From contig NC_089186.1 in assembly GCF_947507565.1 (NCBI RefSeq), positions 186,001 through 250,000 of the forward strand: a DNA stretch of 64,000 nucleotides, in the 5' to 3' direction. The stretch is from Oscarella lobularis. Taxonomy: Eukaryota > Porifera > Homoscleromorpha > Homosclerophorida > Oscarellidae. A model generated the notes under the pieces. The model was not told the DNA's origin, did not search any database, and saw nothing but the letters and a program-made list of their open reading frames with translations. Below, one piece after another: positions 20,401-29,775 of the stretch. The translations under genes were made by a program, and so were the position numbers. Within the stretch, counting starts at the first letter, position 1. Each line of letters opens with the position of its first letter.

Positions 20401-20909
20401 ATCGCGATCTCAAGTGCGACAACCTGCTCGTCAACAACAAGCGAATCGTCAAAGTCGCCGACTTCGGCTGCACCAGAATCGCACCCAAGATCAGTGACGA
20501 CAACGGGGGAAGCATTCGCGGAACACGCGCCGTGGGTACGGCGTTTTTCAGAGCTCCGGAAATATTTCGCGGCGAAGCGTACAGCGTTGCCGTCGACGTT
20601 TACAGCTACGGAATTACGTTGTGGGAAATTATAACCGCAAAACGTCCCTACTTCGACAAATTCGAGGAAGGACTGACGAGCCGAGAAATTCTGGATCAAA
20701 TCATTCATAGTGACGTGCGGCCAGAATTTCACGCTCACTGCGACAGTAATTTGAAAAAATTGGCCAAACGGTGCTGGAATGGGAACCCTCTTGAGCGACC
20801 AACTTTTGAAGACATCGTTCCAGTGCTGAAAAGACTCTGGTTGTCAAATGTGGTAAGAAATTGCGTAAAAAAGTCAATCTTTCAATTAAGAAAGTCCATC
20901 TTATTCTAG
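17478..20909 (+). CDS. Receptor kinase 1: Kelch-like, Cys-rich/EGF, membrane span, TKL-like kinase
   Basis: Single coding exon, 1143 residues. Order: signal peptide (about 1-22); a 650-residue Kelch-like ectodomain with repeated VVAYGGY/ELVLFGG strands and W-containing blades; a GCC2/GCC3-type Cys-rich segment (CRPCPMGQYSD, CTDCPPGLVT) near 710-745; an EGF-like module ending CICKKRYVGPSCE; one membrane helix near 788-812; a kinase domain from about 853 with GQGSFGDVW, VAVKILK, HRDLKCDN (about 975) and VADFGCT (about 993). HRDLK and GTAFFRAPE are Ser/Thr or TKL-type signatures rather than tyrosine-kinase HRDLAARN. It is the only one of the six with the canonical DFG. Its C-terminus is longer: near the end an extra A (TCAAATGTGG against CCAATGTGG in paralogs) shifts the frame past the usual stop and adds about 22 residues. 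The ligand is unknown. Confidence 0.85.
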   Translation: MHHVALQCVLYFAAFCYIGRSMTGSWQTVLHDDENWGKSSPDGVERLLRAIPTERAATYRRKAELAHAKTRILFIDYTGVTWSFSPRTATWTPLSTTKTFKNLRKNTITSLCGTKVVAYGGYQEIYDNPRQRFSDARISLFDGESEEWAVLNIKHGPSSRFDHKAFAHPRKESTCKCKESLFVYGGYRTNYELDSKYSSSPIFDDFWELRCVDDRNMKYTWIKINTTLSRLHSLANWTAFSVSDEKIYWLTPNSNKLWIFEVTTNTWSPKLIDSACPSHANVTFEHQNDIAYVESHKLAIFQANNQLLGVYHVKENRFQCVDIGTNDTNKNIPANVMVLDEKILLLSLSEHSQVQLWELQSETNDLLHSLNSKRNSSGSRLYFKEIPYKENYPVFKFYQYASILRISDAVWYLILVEDNQKVQMWRFEIDNLRWTLYDPDQIPETRNVQARKTAFTKTKYSSVAYFGSNHNYSSSGSDDLWVYDTNVRTWTRVPSLGNGPKKLTSFATMDSLINGELVLFGGIDNKKNSLWVATVNFSRIKATWKRICCNGPEAQEPTKHLNRWSSAVWNNAFYVYFGKKNASCEWTTYYTKLGISELKWNSVSIYNFHSMKDISKEFCYKPSTAVGRFAITALENGDLLIKDLSHKKLTRIIKSRETVSTWKQILVGSGDKIYSFITAPSNVPNTPAIRRLERFQLAGCEPGMNSSDYIHYPCRPCPMGQYSDRYGASTCTDCPPGLVTRTKRSISKRNCTCPVGKCPNGICIVQSNYTTHCICKKRYVGPSCETPKYTIHIAAVAGAVAAVLLIAAFLYCMKRVRKHLNMAQYTRTELEIAEKTVAQLSDIWSVDEKEVVFDHMIGQGSFGDVWTAQYRDQTVAVKILKIKKENCTNEQLQEFKEEGELLRSIFHANIVRFIGTGKTADNKPLIVLEYMERGSVRKELDEKHADHPMEIALQVKYALHAAKGMRHLHRINQMHRDLKCDNLLVNNKRIVKVADFGCTRIAPKISDDNGGSIRGTRAVGTAFFRAPEIFRGEAYSVAVDVYSYGITLWEIITAKRPYFDKFEEGLTSREILDQIIHSDVRPEFHAHCDSNLKKLAKRCWNGNPLERPTFEDIVPVLKRLWLSNVVRNCVKKSIFQLRKSILF

Positions 20910-22404
20910 TGCTGATTCAAGTTGACGTGATAGGGAATCAAGAAGGAAGAAATCGTCAAATTGTCTGGTAGCGTCTTTTCTTCTGTACTGCTTGTCCGTA
21001 TTACATATAAACCGTCTGCAGTAGGCCCGAGTTACAGAACACGTCATAGTTAGGGTAGGACAGGAATTCACCAGAAATTTGTTGATGAAAAGGAAAGATA
21101 TCATTAGTCTGCAAATTCCCAACACTATATAACAGAAACCTACATTACCTTATATATCCCGTGAGAAACGAAATGGTCTAAAGCACGTGGCGGCTGCTAG
21201 TTAATGTTTGAGGGAAAGGAGCTACAACCTTCTAGCCTCTAAACCGCCCTACCTACTAGCAGCCGCCAACTAAACCTTAATGCAAGGGGAAAAGGGCCCA
21301 TGTATACTAGCGTAGTTATGCAAAGAGCATGAAATCAGACGACTACACTATACCCCACTACACTTTCTGCTGCGTGCATACACGATTTACACGTCGAGTT
21401 TCATGCGCCGCTGTGCCACCAGCCCCCACTTGAGCCCCAACCCGCCCTCGATTACATGTTCAGAAATCAAAAGCCCTAGTTTTAGATTCGGTCATGAAAT
21501 CGGTCTATGCCCACAGCGCGGGCAGTGGCAAAGCATTGCTATCCATCTCTATGTACGCCGCAGAAAGGACTGCCCCCTAAGTGCACGCCTACACCAGGTG
21601 AGGCCCCCAAAGAGGGAACGAGACAAACTTTATTCATCCGTTGAGTTGCGCCACAATAGACAGTGGAGAATCTTCCGCCAGTCCTAAAAACCGATAAATT
21701 AGATGCGGATCGTGCTTGATCGCTAGAACAAAACTTACAAAAGTAACTGTATTGGAGTTCAGTAAGGAAAAGTGCGGAGCCCATCCCAAGGCAAGAACTC
21801 GGATTAGAAAGATGATGCCGTGCGGGTAGCGTGTCTGTACGAGTCGAGGACCTCCTATTCACGACTTCGAAGCGATTTTCGGCCTTACCGTTGACTCGTT
21901 TCGGAGTTTACCCTCTGCTTTGACATTCTCGGTGCCTAAAATAGCCCATCGCTTTAGTCCAAAGGCATTCGCTGCGTGAGAACGCGAACAATTGCTGTTG
22001 GCCTTGCGTTTATCATACTGTAGTGCACGCTAGGGACCTCCTCATTGGACTCATTGGACTCGGCCAGCTATAAGAAGTCCATTATCACACGAGTCCCTAT
22101 AAGTGCGTCATAAAGGCGCGTAAACATAGATAGAGCAGACTGACGAACGGCCGTGACTGACGCACGTATAAAAGGTTACATAATTGATCTCGTATTTGAC
22201 CTCCATCCATAGTGGAGGAGAGTGTGCTGGTCATACATGTATACCAGACTAGGTTCCTGCACACCTGCAAGCTGTGAGGAGGGTCTGGTCATACAGATTC
22301 ATACATATGATGGTCTGGTTAGAATCAGTTCCTGCGCAGCTGCAATGCATCGTCAGTCACTGTGAGCAAGTAAACACTACGCTGCCCGCTTCTGCACAGC
22401 TGCA
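20910..22404. repeat. Receptor-gene spacer with recurrent repeat
   Basis: From about 21120 to 22040 this is one copy of a spacer repeat also found at 30040, 39220, 43840 and 58690, with diverged copies at 12790 and 15910 and a partial one at 34960. It contains inverted arms GGCGGCTGCTAG and CTAGCAGCCGCC about 75 bases apart (21190-21270). Short reading frames in it shift between copies, so I see no gene. Confidence 0.75.
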
Positions 22405-25400
22405 ATGCATTTCGTCGTCCTACAAATGGCCCTCTATTACGCCGCACTTTGTAACATTGGAGAAGGGAAAAGTAGCACTGGTCACTGGGAACACGTACTG
22501 CAAGAGAACGCGGATTGGGAGCAAAACTTGCCCCTAGCAGTACATCAATTTAAACATTTTTTAAGAGGCTACTCTATCCCAACCCAACGCGCCGTAACTT
22601 ATCGGCGAAAGGCAAATCCTTCGCGAGCCCCCACTCGAATACTATTTGTTGACTATGCCGGCGTTACGTGGACTTACTCGCAGGAAACAGCTTCGTGGAC
22701 AGCGCTTTCCACAAACAGCCATTTCTTTCACCTGCACGGAAATTCGATTACCAGCCTTTGCGAAACAGGAGCTGTTGTTTTCGGTGGTTACCAGCAAGTA
22801 TTCAAAAATGGACGACTGACAAGATCGCGGCATAATGACAATAGATTATGGCTTTTCAACGGTGAAAGCGAAGAGTGGACTGTTCTTCAAAACCTGACGA
22901 AAGGTCCTCAGGCCCGTTATGGTCATAAGACATTCACGCAGTACAGAAATAAAAGCACGTGCCAATGCAAGGAGTCAATGTTTGTATATGGCGGCATGTC
23001 TCCGTCTTCCAATGTCCACCTAGAGGACATCTGGGAGCTTCGCTGTGTAGACGACAGAAGCATGAAATATCAATGGATACAAATCAACACGACCTCGTGG
23101 CCTCTACAACATTTTGCCCATCGGCACGCATTTTCGGTGGACAGTGAAAGCGTGTACTGGCTGACACGTAAGAGCCATAGAGCGTGGATCTTGGACATGA
23201 CAACGAAGAAATGGGATTCAAAAGTGATTACCAGCACTTGCCCTAAACATGCTTTTACCTATTCTGATCAAGCAAACATGGTCTATGACAAGGAACACCA
23301 ACTGCTGATTGTCCAATTGCTAAGTTCGGTACTAGGAGTTTACGATGTAAATAAAAATCGCTTCCTCTGCGTGAAAGTCGAAGGAAGTCGTGAAACAATG
23401 ATCAAAGAAGCTCCACCAAAGATTCTGCTACTGGAGAACAAATTACTTCTCGTAGCTCAACTAATGCCCATTAGCAGGGCACGAATCAGACTGATGGTGC
23501 TATGGAAAAAGAAGCTTCTACTCGTTGTGAAAAATGGTAAGACACATAAAGCACCACGGTTTGAAAGAGTCATTTTCACGGGAAAGCACCCCGTTTTCAA
23601 AGGAGACGCACGACTGGTTAGAATCAGCGACGCTGTTTGGTATCTCATGGTCCAAGCAAAACAACGGGTGCAAATGTGGCGATATGAAAATGACCACCTC
23701 AGGTGGACACTATACGATCCAGATCAGAAGCCAAAAACAGACGAAGCCAGCTCTTGGGAATTAATGGCTTATTCAGCAACCGAAAATAATTGCGTGGCTA
23801 TATTTGGAACTGACCATCTTTGGATATACAGCACCGATTCACGAATATGGACAAAGGTTCTCCCCATTGGAAACGCGCCAAATACACTAACTTCGTACGC
23901 TACGATGAACTTGATGAACAACGGATCACTGCTTCTATTTGGCGGAATAGACAACAAAGCGAGTTCGCTTTGGATAGCAACAGTCGATTTCAAACGAATG
24001 AAAGTAACTTGGAAAAGAATTTGTTGCGACGATAGACAGAGGGAAAATGAGCCTACAGGACCACTTCAACGGTGGTCGAGCGCAATATGGAATAACACGT
24101 TCTACGTCTACTTTCTGAGATTCACGAAATCTTTTTGCGAATGGGAAACGTACCACACACGTCTTGACATTGGCGAATTGACGTGGAATGTCACTTCAGT
24201 CCGTGAAGAAATGAGACCAGCCAGGTCAAACACATTGAAAAACGTCTGCGATACGTCAAGCGCAGCAAACGGTCGCTTTGCATTTGCAACAACCGTAAGT
24301 GGAGACCTTCTCATTGAAGATTTCAGTGAAATCAAATTAAAAATGATACGAATGGCGAACGAAAATTCGTCGTCTAATGAAAAGAACCTACTCGCTGGTA
24401 GTGGCAATGCAGTGTTTAACTTCCTAACACTGCTCTTCTCAAAGTCAAAGAAGACAGCTATTGTTGCTTTAGAACGTTTCGATCTTCCAGGGTGCGAGCC
24501 TGGGACTAACAGTTCCGATTACACTCTTCAACCGTGTCGCCCCTGCCCAATGGGACAATACAATGATCACTACGGTGGTAATTGCACCGCTTGCCCGCCT
24601 GGTTTGGCAACGAGACAAACGGGCTCGACTTCCATACAAAATTGCACGTGTCCGGTCGGAAGATGCGCTAATGGAATATGCATCATACAAAGCGACTATA
24701 CAACGCATTGCACTTGCAACGCAGGATTTACTGGCCCATCGTGTGAAACACCAACGACGTACATCATAGGTATGGGAACACTACTCGGAGTGCTATTATT
24801 CGCGGTTTTTCTATACTGCATAAAACGCGCCAAAAAACATCAAAATGTGGCCAAGTACACGAGAGCCGAATTGGAAATCGCCGAAGAAACTGCCGCCGAA
24901 TTATTTGACATATGGTCGGTAGACGAAAACGAAGTTGAATTTGATCTCATAATCGGACAGGGATCGTTTGGCGACGTGTGGACGGCGCAATACCGCGATC
25001 AAACCGTTGCCGTCAAAGTACTCAAAATTACGGAGCAAGACTGCACTAATGAGCAATTGCGAGAATTCAAAGACGAGAGCGAGTTGCTTCGATCGATTTT
25101 CCACGCGCACATCGTTCGCCTCATTGGAACTGGAAAGACGGCGGAGAACAAACCATTCATTGTTTTGGAGTACATGGAACGAGGGTCGGTTCGAAAAGAG
25201 TTGGATGACAATTACGGCGATCATCCTATGGAGATCGAGCTTCAGGTCAAGTACGCCTTACACGCGGCAAAGGGAATGCGCCATCTTCATCGAATCAATC
25301 GAATGCATCGCGATCTCAAATGCGACAACCTTCTCGTCAACAACCTGGGAATTGTGAAAGTCGCCGACTTGGGCTGCACCAAAATCGCGCCCAAGATCAG

Positions 25401-25761
25401 CGAAGACGAGAGTGGAAGTGTTCGCGGAACGCGCGCTATCGGTACGGCGTTTTTCAGAGCTCCGGAAATATTTCGTGGCGAAGCGTACAGCGTTGCGGTC
25501 GACGTTTACAGCTACGGAATTACATTGCGGGAGCTTATGACTGCAAAACATCCTTACTTCGAGAAGTTCGAGCAAGGATTGACGAGCCAAGAAATTCTCA
25601 ATAAAATCGTTCAGAGCGAAGTACGACCTGAATTTTCGGTTCACTGCGACAGTAATTTAATAAAATTGGCCAAAAGGTGCTGGAATGAGAATCCGTCTGA
25701 GCGGCCAACATTCGAAGAAATCGTTCCACTGTTGAAAGGACTCTCGTTTCTAACGTGGTAA
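22405..25761 (+). CDS. Receptor kinase 2: Kelch-like, Cys-rich/EGF, membrane span, TKL-like kinase
   Basis: Single coding exon, 1118 residues, same order of parts as receptor 1. Start MHFVVLQMALYYAALC is a signal peptide; Kelch-like blades (VVFGGYQQVF, MFVYGGMS, LLLFGGIDN) follow; CRPCPMGQYND and CTCNAGFTGPSCE mark the Cys-rich/EGF region; the membrane helix is near 782-808; the glycine loop GQGSFGDVW is near 850 and the catalytic loop is HRDLKCDN. The activation-segment motif is DLG instead of DFG. It ends LKGLSFLTW. It is very close to receptor 3 along its whole length, indicating recent duplication, and much further from receptor 1 in the ectodomain than in the kinase. Confidence 0.87.
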   Translation: MHFVVLQMALYYAALCNIGEGKSSTGHWEHVLQENADWEQNLPLAVHQFKHFLRGYSIPTQRAVTYRRKANPSRAPTRILFVDYAGVTWTYSQETASWTALSTNSHFFHLHGNSITSLCETGAVVFGGYQQVFKNGRLTRSRHNDNRLWLFNGESEEWTVLQNLTKGPQARYGHKTFTQYRNKSTCQCKESMFVYGGMSPSSNVHLEDIWELRCVDDRSMKYQWIQINTTSWPLQHFAHRHAFSVDSESVYWLTRKSHRAWILDMTTKKWDSKVITSTCPKHAFTYSDQANMVYDKEHQLLIVQLLSSVLGVYDVNKNRFLCVKVEGSRETMIKEAPPKILLLENKLLLVAQLMPISRARIRLMVLWKKKLLLVVKNGKTHKAPRFERVIFTGKHPVFKGDARLVRISDAVWYLMVQAKQRVQMWRYENDHLRWTLYDPDQKPKTDEASSWELMAYSATENNCVAIFGTDHLWIYSTDSRIWTKVLPIGNAPNTLTSYATMNLMNNGSLLLFGGIDNKASSLWIATVDFKRMKVTWKRICCDDRQRENEPTGPLQRWSSAIWNNTFYVYFLRFTKSFCEWETYHTRLDIGELTWNVTSVREEMRPARSNTLKNVCDTSSAANGRFAFATTVSGDLLIEDFSEIKLKMIRMANENSSSNEKNLLAGSGNAVFNFLTLLFSKSKKTAIVALERFDLPGCEPGTNSSDYTLQPCRPCPMGQYNDHYGGNCTACPPGLATRQTGSTSIQNCTCPVGRCANGICIIQSDYTTHCTCNAGFTGPSCETPTTYIIGMGTLLGVLLFAVFLYCIKRAKKHQNVAKYTRAELEIAEETAAELFDIWSVDENEVEFDLIIGQGSFGDVWTAQYRDQTVAVKVLKITEQDCTNEQLREFKDESELLRSIFHAHIVRLIGTGKTAENKPFIVLEYMERGSVRKELDDNYGDHPMEIELQVKYALHAAKGMRHLHRINRMHRDLKCDNLLVNNLGIVKVADLGCTKIAPKISEDESGSVRGTRAIGTAFFRAPEIFRGEAYSVAVDVYSYGITLRELMTAKHPYFEKFEQGLTSQEILNKIVQSEVRPEFSVHCDSNLIKLAKRCWNENPSERPTFEEIVPLLKGLSFLTW

Positions 25762-26451
25762 GGAACTGCATGAGCGAAAAGTACTGTACTTATAAAAGAA
25801 AGCAAATCTTCTTCTTTAGCACTGATTCAAGTTGATGTGGTACGATTTGGAAATCCAGAAGGAAGATGTCAGTGAAAGCGATATGGAATCGTCACATTGT
25901 ATGGTAGTTACATTTTTTGCTATACTTGCTTGTCCGTCCTAAACCGTCCGTCTTTAGTGCACGCTATATATGACTGAGTATGACAGTTAAATTTCAGTTG
26001 ACCTTTTCCCCGGGTTTCGCTAAACTCCAATAAAATCCTGTCTATGGGAGATTGAGTGGACGCTTCGCGATAGAATAACTAGTGGATTTACGTTTCCATC
26101 TTCGAAGCCTTGTGAAGTGAAAGATACGATGTTTCATTGATAGACGTGCACCTGCAAACGTCCACCTGGCAAACAGATGCTGAGCCAATTCAGATATCAA
26201 AGACATTGGCACTACTTTTGTCCGAAAAGTGGAAGCAGGAAGATAGCAACAAATTCTAACCAGACCCTATCGTATCAGAGATGAAAGGGCCTGCACACGT
26301 CAAACCATTCTCGATCGTACTCATCGAATGACGGGCATGTTTAACTAAATATGCAATGCAGGCATTTTGGGCCCATACACAACAGATCCTGCGCATCCGT
26401 CAGTTACTGTGAGCAAGTGACCACTACGCTGCCTGTTCCCTTACGTCTGCA
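25762..26451. other. Spacer between receptors 2 and 3
   Basis: No gene is seen. A CAATAAAA motif lies near 26028, inside a block resembling sequence upstream of receptors 4 and 5 (about 31070 and 35410). The 26340-26451 stretch resembles the leader of receptor 2. Confidence 0.5.
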
Positions 26452-29400
26452 ATGCATCTCGTCGTCTTACGATTGGCCATCTATTGCGTCGCACTTTGTA
26501 ACATTGGAGAAGGGAAAAGTAGCACAGGTCATTGGGAACACGTAATAAAAGAGAGCTGGGATTGGGAGCAAAACTCGCCCCTATCAGCACATGAATTTAC
26601 TTATTCTAAATGGGGCTACGCTATCCCAACCGAACGCGCCATAACTTATCGGCGAAAGGCAAATCCTTCGCGAGCCCCCACTCGAATACTATTTGTTGAC
26701 TATGCCGGCGTTACGTGGACTTACTCGCAGGAAACAGCTTCGTGGACAGCGCTTTCCACAAACAACCATTTCTATCACCTGCACGGAAATTCGATTACCA
26801 GCCTCTGCGAAACAAGAGCTGCTGTTTTTGGTGGTTACCAGCAAGTATTTAGAAACGGACAACTGACAAGATCGCGGCATAATGACAATAGATTATGGCT
26901 TTTCAACGGTGAAAACGAAGAGTGGACTGTTCTTCAAAGCCTAACAAAGGGACCTGAGGCCCGTTATGGCCACAAGACATTCACGCAGTACAAAAATAAA
27001 AGCACGTGCCAATGCAAGGAGTCAATGTTTGTATATGGCGGCGTTTCTCCGTCTTCCAAAGTCCACCTAGAGGACATCTGGGAGCTTCGTTGTGTAGACG
27101 ACAGAAGCATGAAGTATCAATGGATACAAGTCAACACGACCTCGTGGCCTCTACAAAATTTTGCCCATCGGCACGCATTTTCGGTGGACAGTGAAAGCGT
27201 GTACTGGCTGACACGCGAGAGCCATAGAGCGTGGATATTGGACATGACAACGAAGAAATGGGATTCAAAAGTGATCGACAGTACTTGCCCTAAAAATGCT
27301 TTTAGTTATTCTGATCAAGCAAACATGGTCTATGACAAGGAACACCAACTGCTGATTGTCCAATTGCTAAGTTCGTTACTAGGAGTTTACGATGTAAATA
27401 AAAATCGCTTTCACTGCGTCAAAGTCGAAGGAAGTCTTGGCACATTGATGAAAGAAACTCCCGCAAAGATTCTACTGCTGAAGTACAAATTACTTCTCGT
27501 AGCTCAAGACAAGCCCATTTATAAGACACGAATCAGATTTATGGTGTTATGGAAAAAGAAGCTTCTACTAGCTGTGAAAAATGGTAAGACACATAAAGCA
27601 CCACGTTTTGGAAGAGTTCTCTTTACGGGGAAGTCTCCCGGTTTCAAAGGAGACGCACGACTGGTTAGAATCAACGACGCTGTCTGGTATCTCATGGTCC
27701 AAGCAAAACAACGGGTGCAAATGTGGCGATATGAAAATGACCACCTCAGGTGGACACTATACGATCCAGATCAGAAGCCAAAAACAGACGAAGCCAGCTC
27801 TTGGGAATTAATGGCTTATTCAGCAACCGAAAATGATTGCGTGGCTATTATTGGAACTGATCATCTTTGGATATACAGCACCGATTCACGAATATGGACA
27901 AAGGTTCTCCCCATTGGAAAAGCGCCAAATAAACTAACTTCGTACGCTACGATGAACTTGATGAACAACGGATCACTGATTCTATTCGGCGGAATAGACA
28001 ACAAAGCGAGTTCGCTTTGGATGGCAACAGTCGATTTCAAACGAATGAAAGTGACTTGGAAAAGAATTTGTTGCGACGGTAAACAGAGAGAACATGAGCC
28101 TACAGGACCACTTCAACGGTGGTCGAGCGCAATATGGAATAACACGTTCTACGTCTACTTCCTGAAAACCAAATCTTTTTGCGAATGGGAAACGTACCAC
28201 ACACGACTTGACATTGGCAAATTGACGTGGAACGTCACGTCAATTCGCAAAGAAATGACACTGAAAAACGTCTGCGGTGCGTCAAGCGCAGCATTGGGTC
28301 GCTTTGCGTTTACAGCCACGGTCACTGGAGACCTTCTCATTGAAGATTTCAGTCGAATCAAATTAAAAATGATACGAATGGCGAACGAAACTTCTTCGTC
28401 TAATGAAAAGAACCTACTCGTCGGTAGCGGTAACGCAGTGTTTAACGTCGTATCACGGCATTTCTCAAAACGGAAGAAGACATCTATTGTCGCTTTAGAA
28501 CGTTTCGATCTTCCAGGGTGCGAGCCTGGGACTATCAGTTCCGATTACACTCTTCATCCGTGTCGCCCCTGCCCAATGGGACAATACAATGATCATTACG
28601 GTGGTAATTGCACCGCTTGCCCGCCTGGTTTGGTAACGAGACAAAGAGGCTCGACTTCCATACAAAATTGCACGTGTCCGGTCGGAAAGTGCGCTAATGG
28701 AATATGTATCGTACAAAGCGATCAGACGACCCATTGCATTTGCAATGCGGGATTTACCGGCCCATCGTGTGAAACGCCGACAACGTACATCATAGGTATG
28801 GGAATACTACTCGCAGTGCTAATATTCGCCGTCTTTCTATACTGCATAAAGCGCGTCAGAAAACATAAAAATATGGCTGAGGACACGCGAGCCGAATTGG
28901 AAATCGTTGCAGAAACGGTCGCTGAATTATCTGACATCTGGTCGGTAGACGAAAACGAAATTGAATTTGACTGCCTGATCGGACGTGGATCGTTCGGCGA
29001 CGTGTGGACGGCGCAATACCGAGATCAAATTGTCGCCGTCAAAGTTCTCAAAATTACGGAGCAAGATTGCACTAACGAGCAATTGCAAGAATTCAAAGAC
29101 GAGAGCGAGTTGCTTCGATCAATTTTCCACGCGCACATCGTTCGCTTCATCGGCACTGGAATGACAGCGGATAACAAACCGTTCATCGTTTTGGAATACA
29201 TGGAAGGAGGCTCGGTTCGAAAAGAGTTGGATGATCATCTTATGGATAGCGAGCTTCAAGTCAAATACGCCCTACACGCGGCAAAGGGAATGCGTCATCT
29301 CCATAGAATCGATCGAATGCACCGCGATCTCAAGTGCGACAACCTACTCGTCAACAACGTGGGAATCGTCAAAGTCGCCGACTTGGGCTGCACCAAAATC

Positions 29401-29775
29401 GCGCCCAAGATCAGTGACGAGAGCGGGGGAAGCGTTCGCGGAACGCGCGCCGTCGGCACGGCGTTTTTCAGGGCTCCTGAAATTCTTCGCGGGGAAGCGT
29501 ACAGCGTTGCCGTCGACGTTTACAGCTACGGAGTAACGTTGTGGGAACTTATGACGGCACGACATCCTTACTTCGAGAAATTCGAGCAAGGATTGACAAG
29601 CCGAGACATCTTGGATCAAATCACGCACAGTGACCTACGACCGGAATTCCCGGCTCACTGCGACGAGAGTTTGAAAAAATTGGCCAAATGGTGCTGGAAT
29701 GGGAACCCGTTTGAGAGGCCAACATTTGAAGAGATCGTTTCAGTGCTTAAAGGACTCTGGTTGCCAATGTGGTAA
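26452..29775 (+). CDS. Receptor kinase 3: Kelch-like, Cys-rich/EGF, membrane span, TKL-like kinase
   Basis: Single coding exon, 1107 residues, near-duplicate of receptor 2. Signal peptide MHLVVLRLAIYCVALC; Kelch-like ectodomain; CRPCPMGQYND and CICNAGFTGPSCE; membrane helix near 776-802; kinase from about 840 with GRGSFGDVW, VAVKVLK, HRDLKCDN and DLG. Relative to receptor 2 it lacks a few residues before the Cys-rich region and in the kinase insert (DDHLMDSE against DDNYGDHPMEIE). Differences from receptor 2 are scattered through the ectodomain. It ends LKGLWLPMW, the common form. Confidence 0.87.
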   Translation: MHLVVLRLAIYCVALCNIGEGKSSTGHWEHVIKESWDWEQNSPLSAHEFTYSKWGYAIPTERAITYRRKANPSRAPTRILFVDYAGVTWTYSQETASWTALSTNNHFYHLHGNSITSLCETRAAVFGGYQQVFRNGQLTRSRHNDNRLWLFNGENEEWTVLQSLTKGPEARYGHKTFTQYKNKSTCQCKESMFVYGGVSPSSKVHLEDIWELRCVDDRSMKYQWIQVNTTSWPLQNFAHRHAFSVDSESVYWLTRESHRAWILDMTTKKWDSKVIDSTCPKNAFSYSDQANMVYDKEHQLLIVQLLSSLLGVYDVNKNRFHCVKVEGSLGTLMKETPAKILLLKYKLLLVAQDKPIYKTRIRFMVLWKKKLLLAVKNGKTHKAPRFGRVLFTGKSPGFKGDARLVRINDAVWYLMVQAKQRVQMWRYENDHLRWTLYDPDQKPKTDEASSWELMAYSATENDCVAIIGTDHLWIYSTDSRIWTKVLPIGKAPNKLTSYATMNLMNNGSLILFGGIDNKASSLWMATVDFKRMKVTWKRICCDGKQREHEPTGPLQRWSSAIWNNTFYVYFLKTKSFCEWETYHTRLDIGKLTWNVTSIRKEMTLKNVCGASSAALGRFAFTATVTGDLLIEDFSRIKLKMIRMANETSSSNEKNLLVGSGNAVFNVVSRHFSKRKKTSIVALERFDLPGCEPGTISSDYTLHPCRPCPMGQYNDHYGGNCTACPPGLVTRQRGSTSIQNCTCPVGKCANGICIVQSDQTTHCICNAGFTGPSCETPTTYIIGMGILLAVLIFAVFLYCIKRVRKHKNMAEDTRAELEIVAETVAELSDIWSVDENEIEFDCLIGRGSFGDVWTAQYRDQIVAVKVLKITEQDCTNEQLQEFKDESELLRSIFHAHIVRFIGTGMTADNKPFIVLEYMEGGSVRKELDDHLMDSELQVKYALHAAKGMRHLHRIDRMHRDLKCDNLLVNNVGIVKVADLGCTKIAPKISDESGGSVRGTRAVGTAFFRAPEILRGEAYSVAVDVYSYGVTLWELMTARHPYFEKFEQGLTSRDILDQITHSDLRPEFPAHCDESLKKLAKWCWNGNPFERPTFEEIVSVLKGLWLPMW

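Noticed and set aside
17478-20909. Receptor tyrosine kinase call
   Set aside because: The catalytic loop is HRDLKCDN and the P+1 region GTAFFRAPE, not HRDLAARN and PVKWMAPE. TKL-like is the safer label.
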